Source of the DNA: Opitutia bacterium UBA957 | Lineage (GTDB): Bacteria > Verrucomicrobiota > Verrucomicrobiia > Opitutales > UBA953 | Reading direction: 5' to 3' | DNA length: 17,188 bases | NCBI GenBank assembly: GCA_002293065.1 | Contig: DBCN01000084.1 | Location: forward strand, 19,554-36,741 | The notes under the pieces: model-generated | Told to the model about the DNA's origin: nothing | The model's database searches: none | Seen by the model: only the letters and a program-made list of their open reading frames with translations | Shown: positions 13,728 to 17,188 of the stretch, one piece after another | Layout: the number at the start of each line of letters is the position of its first letter | Position numbering within the stretch: the first letter of the stretch is position 1 | Program-made: the position numbers and the translations under genes

Positions 13728-17188
<3,461 letters not shown>

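Overview
The window looks like a chromosomal segment of a GC-rich Gram-negative bacterium, most likely a Verrucomicrobiota member of the Opitutae type. That placement rests on overall protein flavour (RecN, the LysR regulator, the short polysaccharide export protein), on the outer-membrane genes, and on the near absence of Shine-Dalgarno sequences. I see no marker that fixes the genus. There are no tRNA, rRNA, CRISPR or mobile-element signatures, and no gene-free stretch longer than about 160 bases.

Left part (1-4341). A truncated ribosome hibernation factor gene (minus) diverges from a short-chain dehydrogenase (plus). The dehydrogenase meets recN (minus) end to end, with both stop codons inside one TGATCA. 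recN is coupled by a 4-base ATGA overlap to an upstream YggS/PLPBP gene. That pair diverges from a LysR-type regulator, and the shared 138-base gap carries a perfect 7-4-7 dyad just before the LysR start.

Middle part (4343-8397). A multi-pass membrane protein of unknown function follows a 482-residue conserved protein of unknown function on the minus strand, probably in one transcript. Divergent to them is sppA, a signal peptide peptidase with its Lys-Ser dyad intact.

Right part (8404-17188). All genes are on the minus strand. rpoC (5' end outside the window) ends at a strong intrinsic terminator. Next comes an envelope and exopolysaccharide group: an outer-membrane beta-barrel protein, a second intrinsic terminator, a short polysaccharide export (OPX/Wza-like) protein, a Wzc-like polysaccharide co-polymerase/tyrosine kinase, and an M48 lipoprotein metalloprotease. 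The likely logic is that the kinase controls chain assembly at the inner membrane, the OPX protein bridges the periplasm, the barrel may be the outer-membrane exit, and the protease does envelope quality control. No glycosyltransferases, flippase or polymerase are present here.

Most of the window is ordinary core genome. The points most worth a second look are: an RpoC that has lost all four cysteines of the C-terminal zinc site; a tyrosine kinase with a Gly/Tyr-rich low-complexity cytoplasmic tail; a lipid-anchor-less OPX next to a separate beta-barrel; a terminator placed directly before the OPX start; and C-rich, SD-less start codon contexts.
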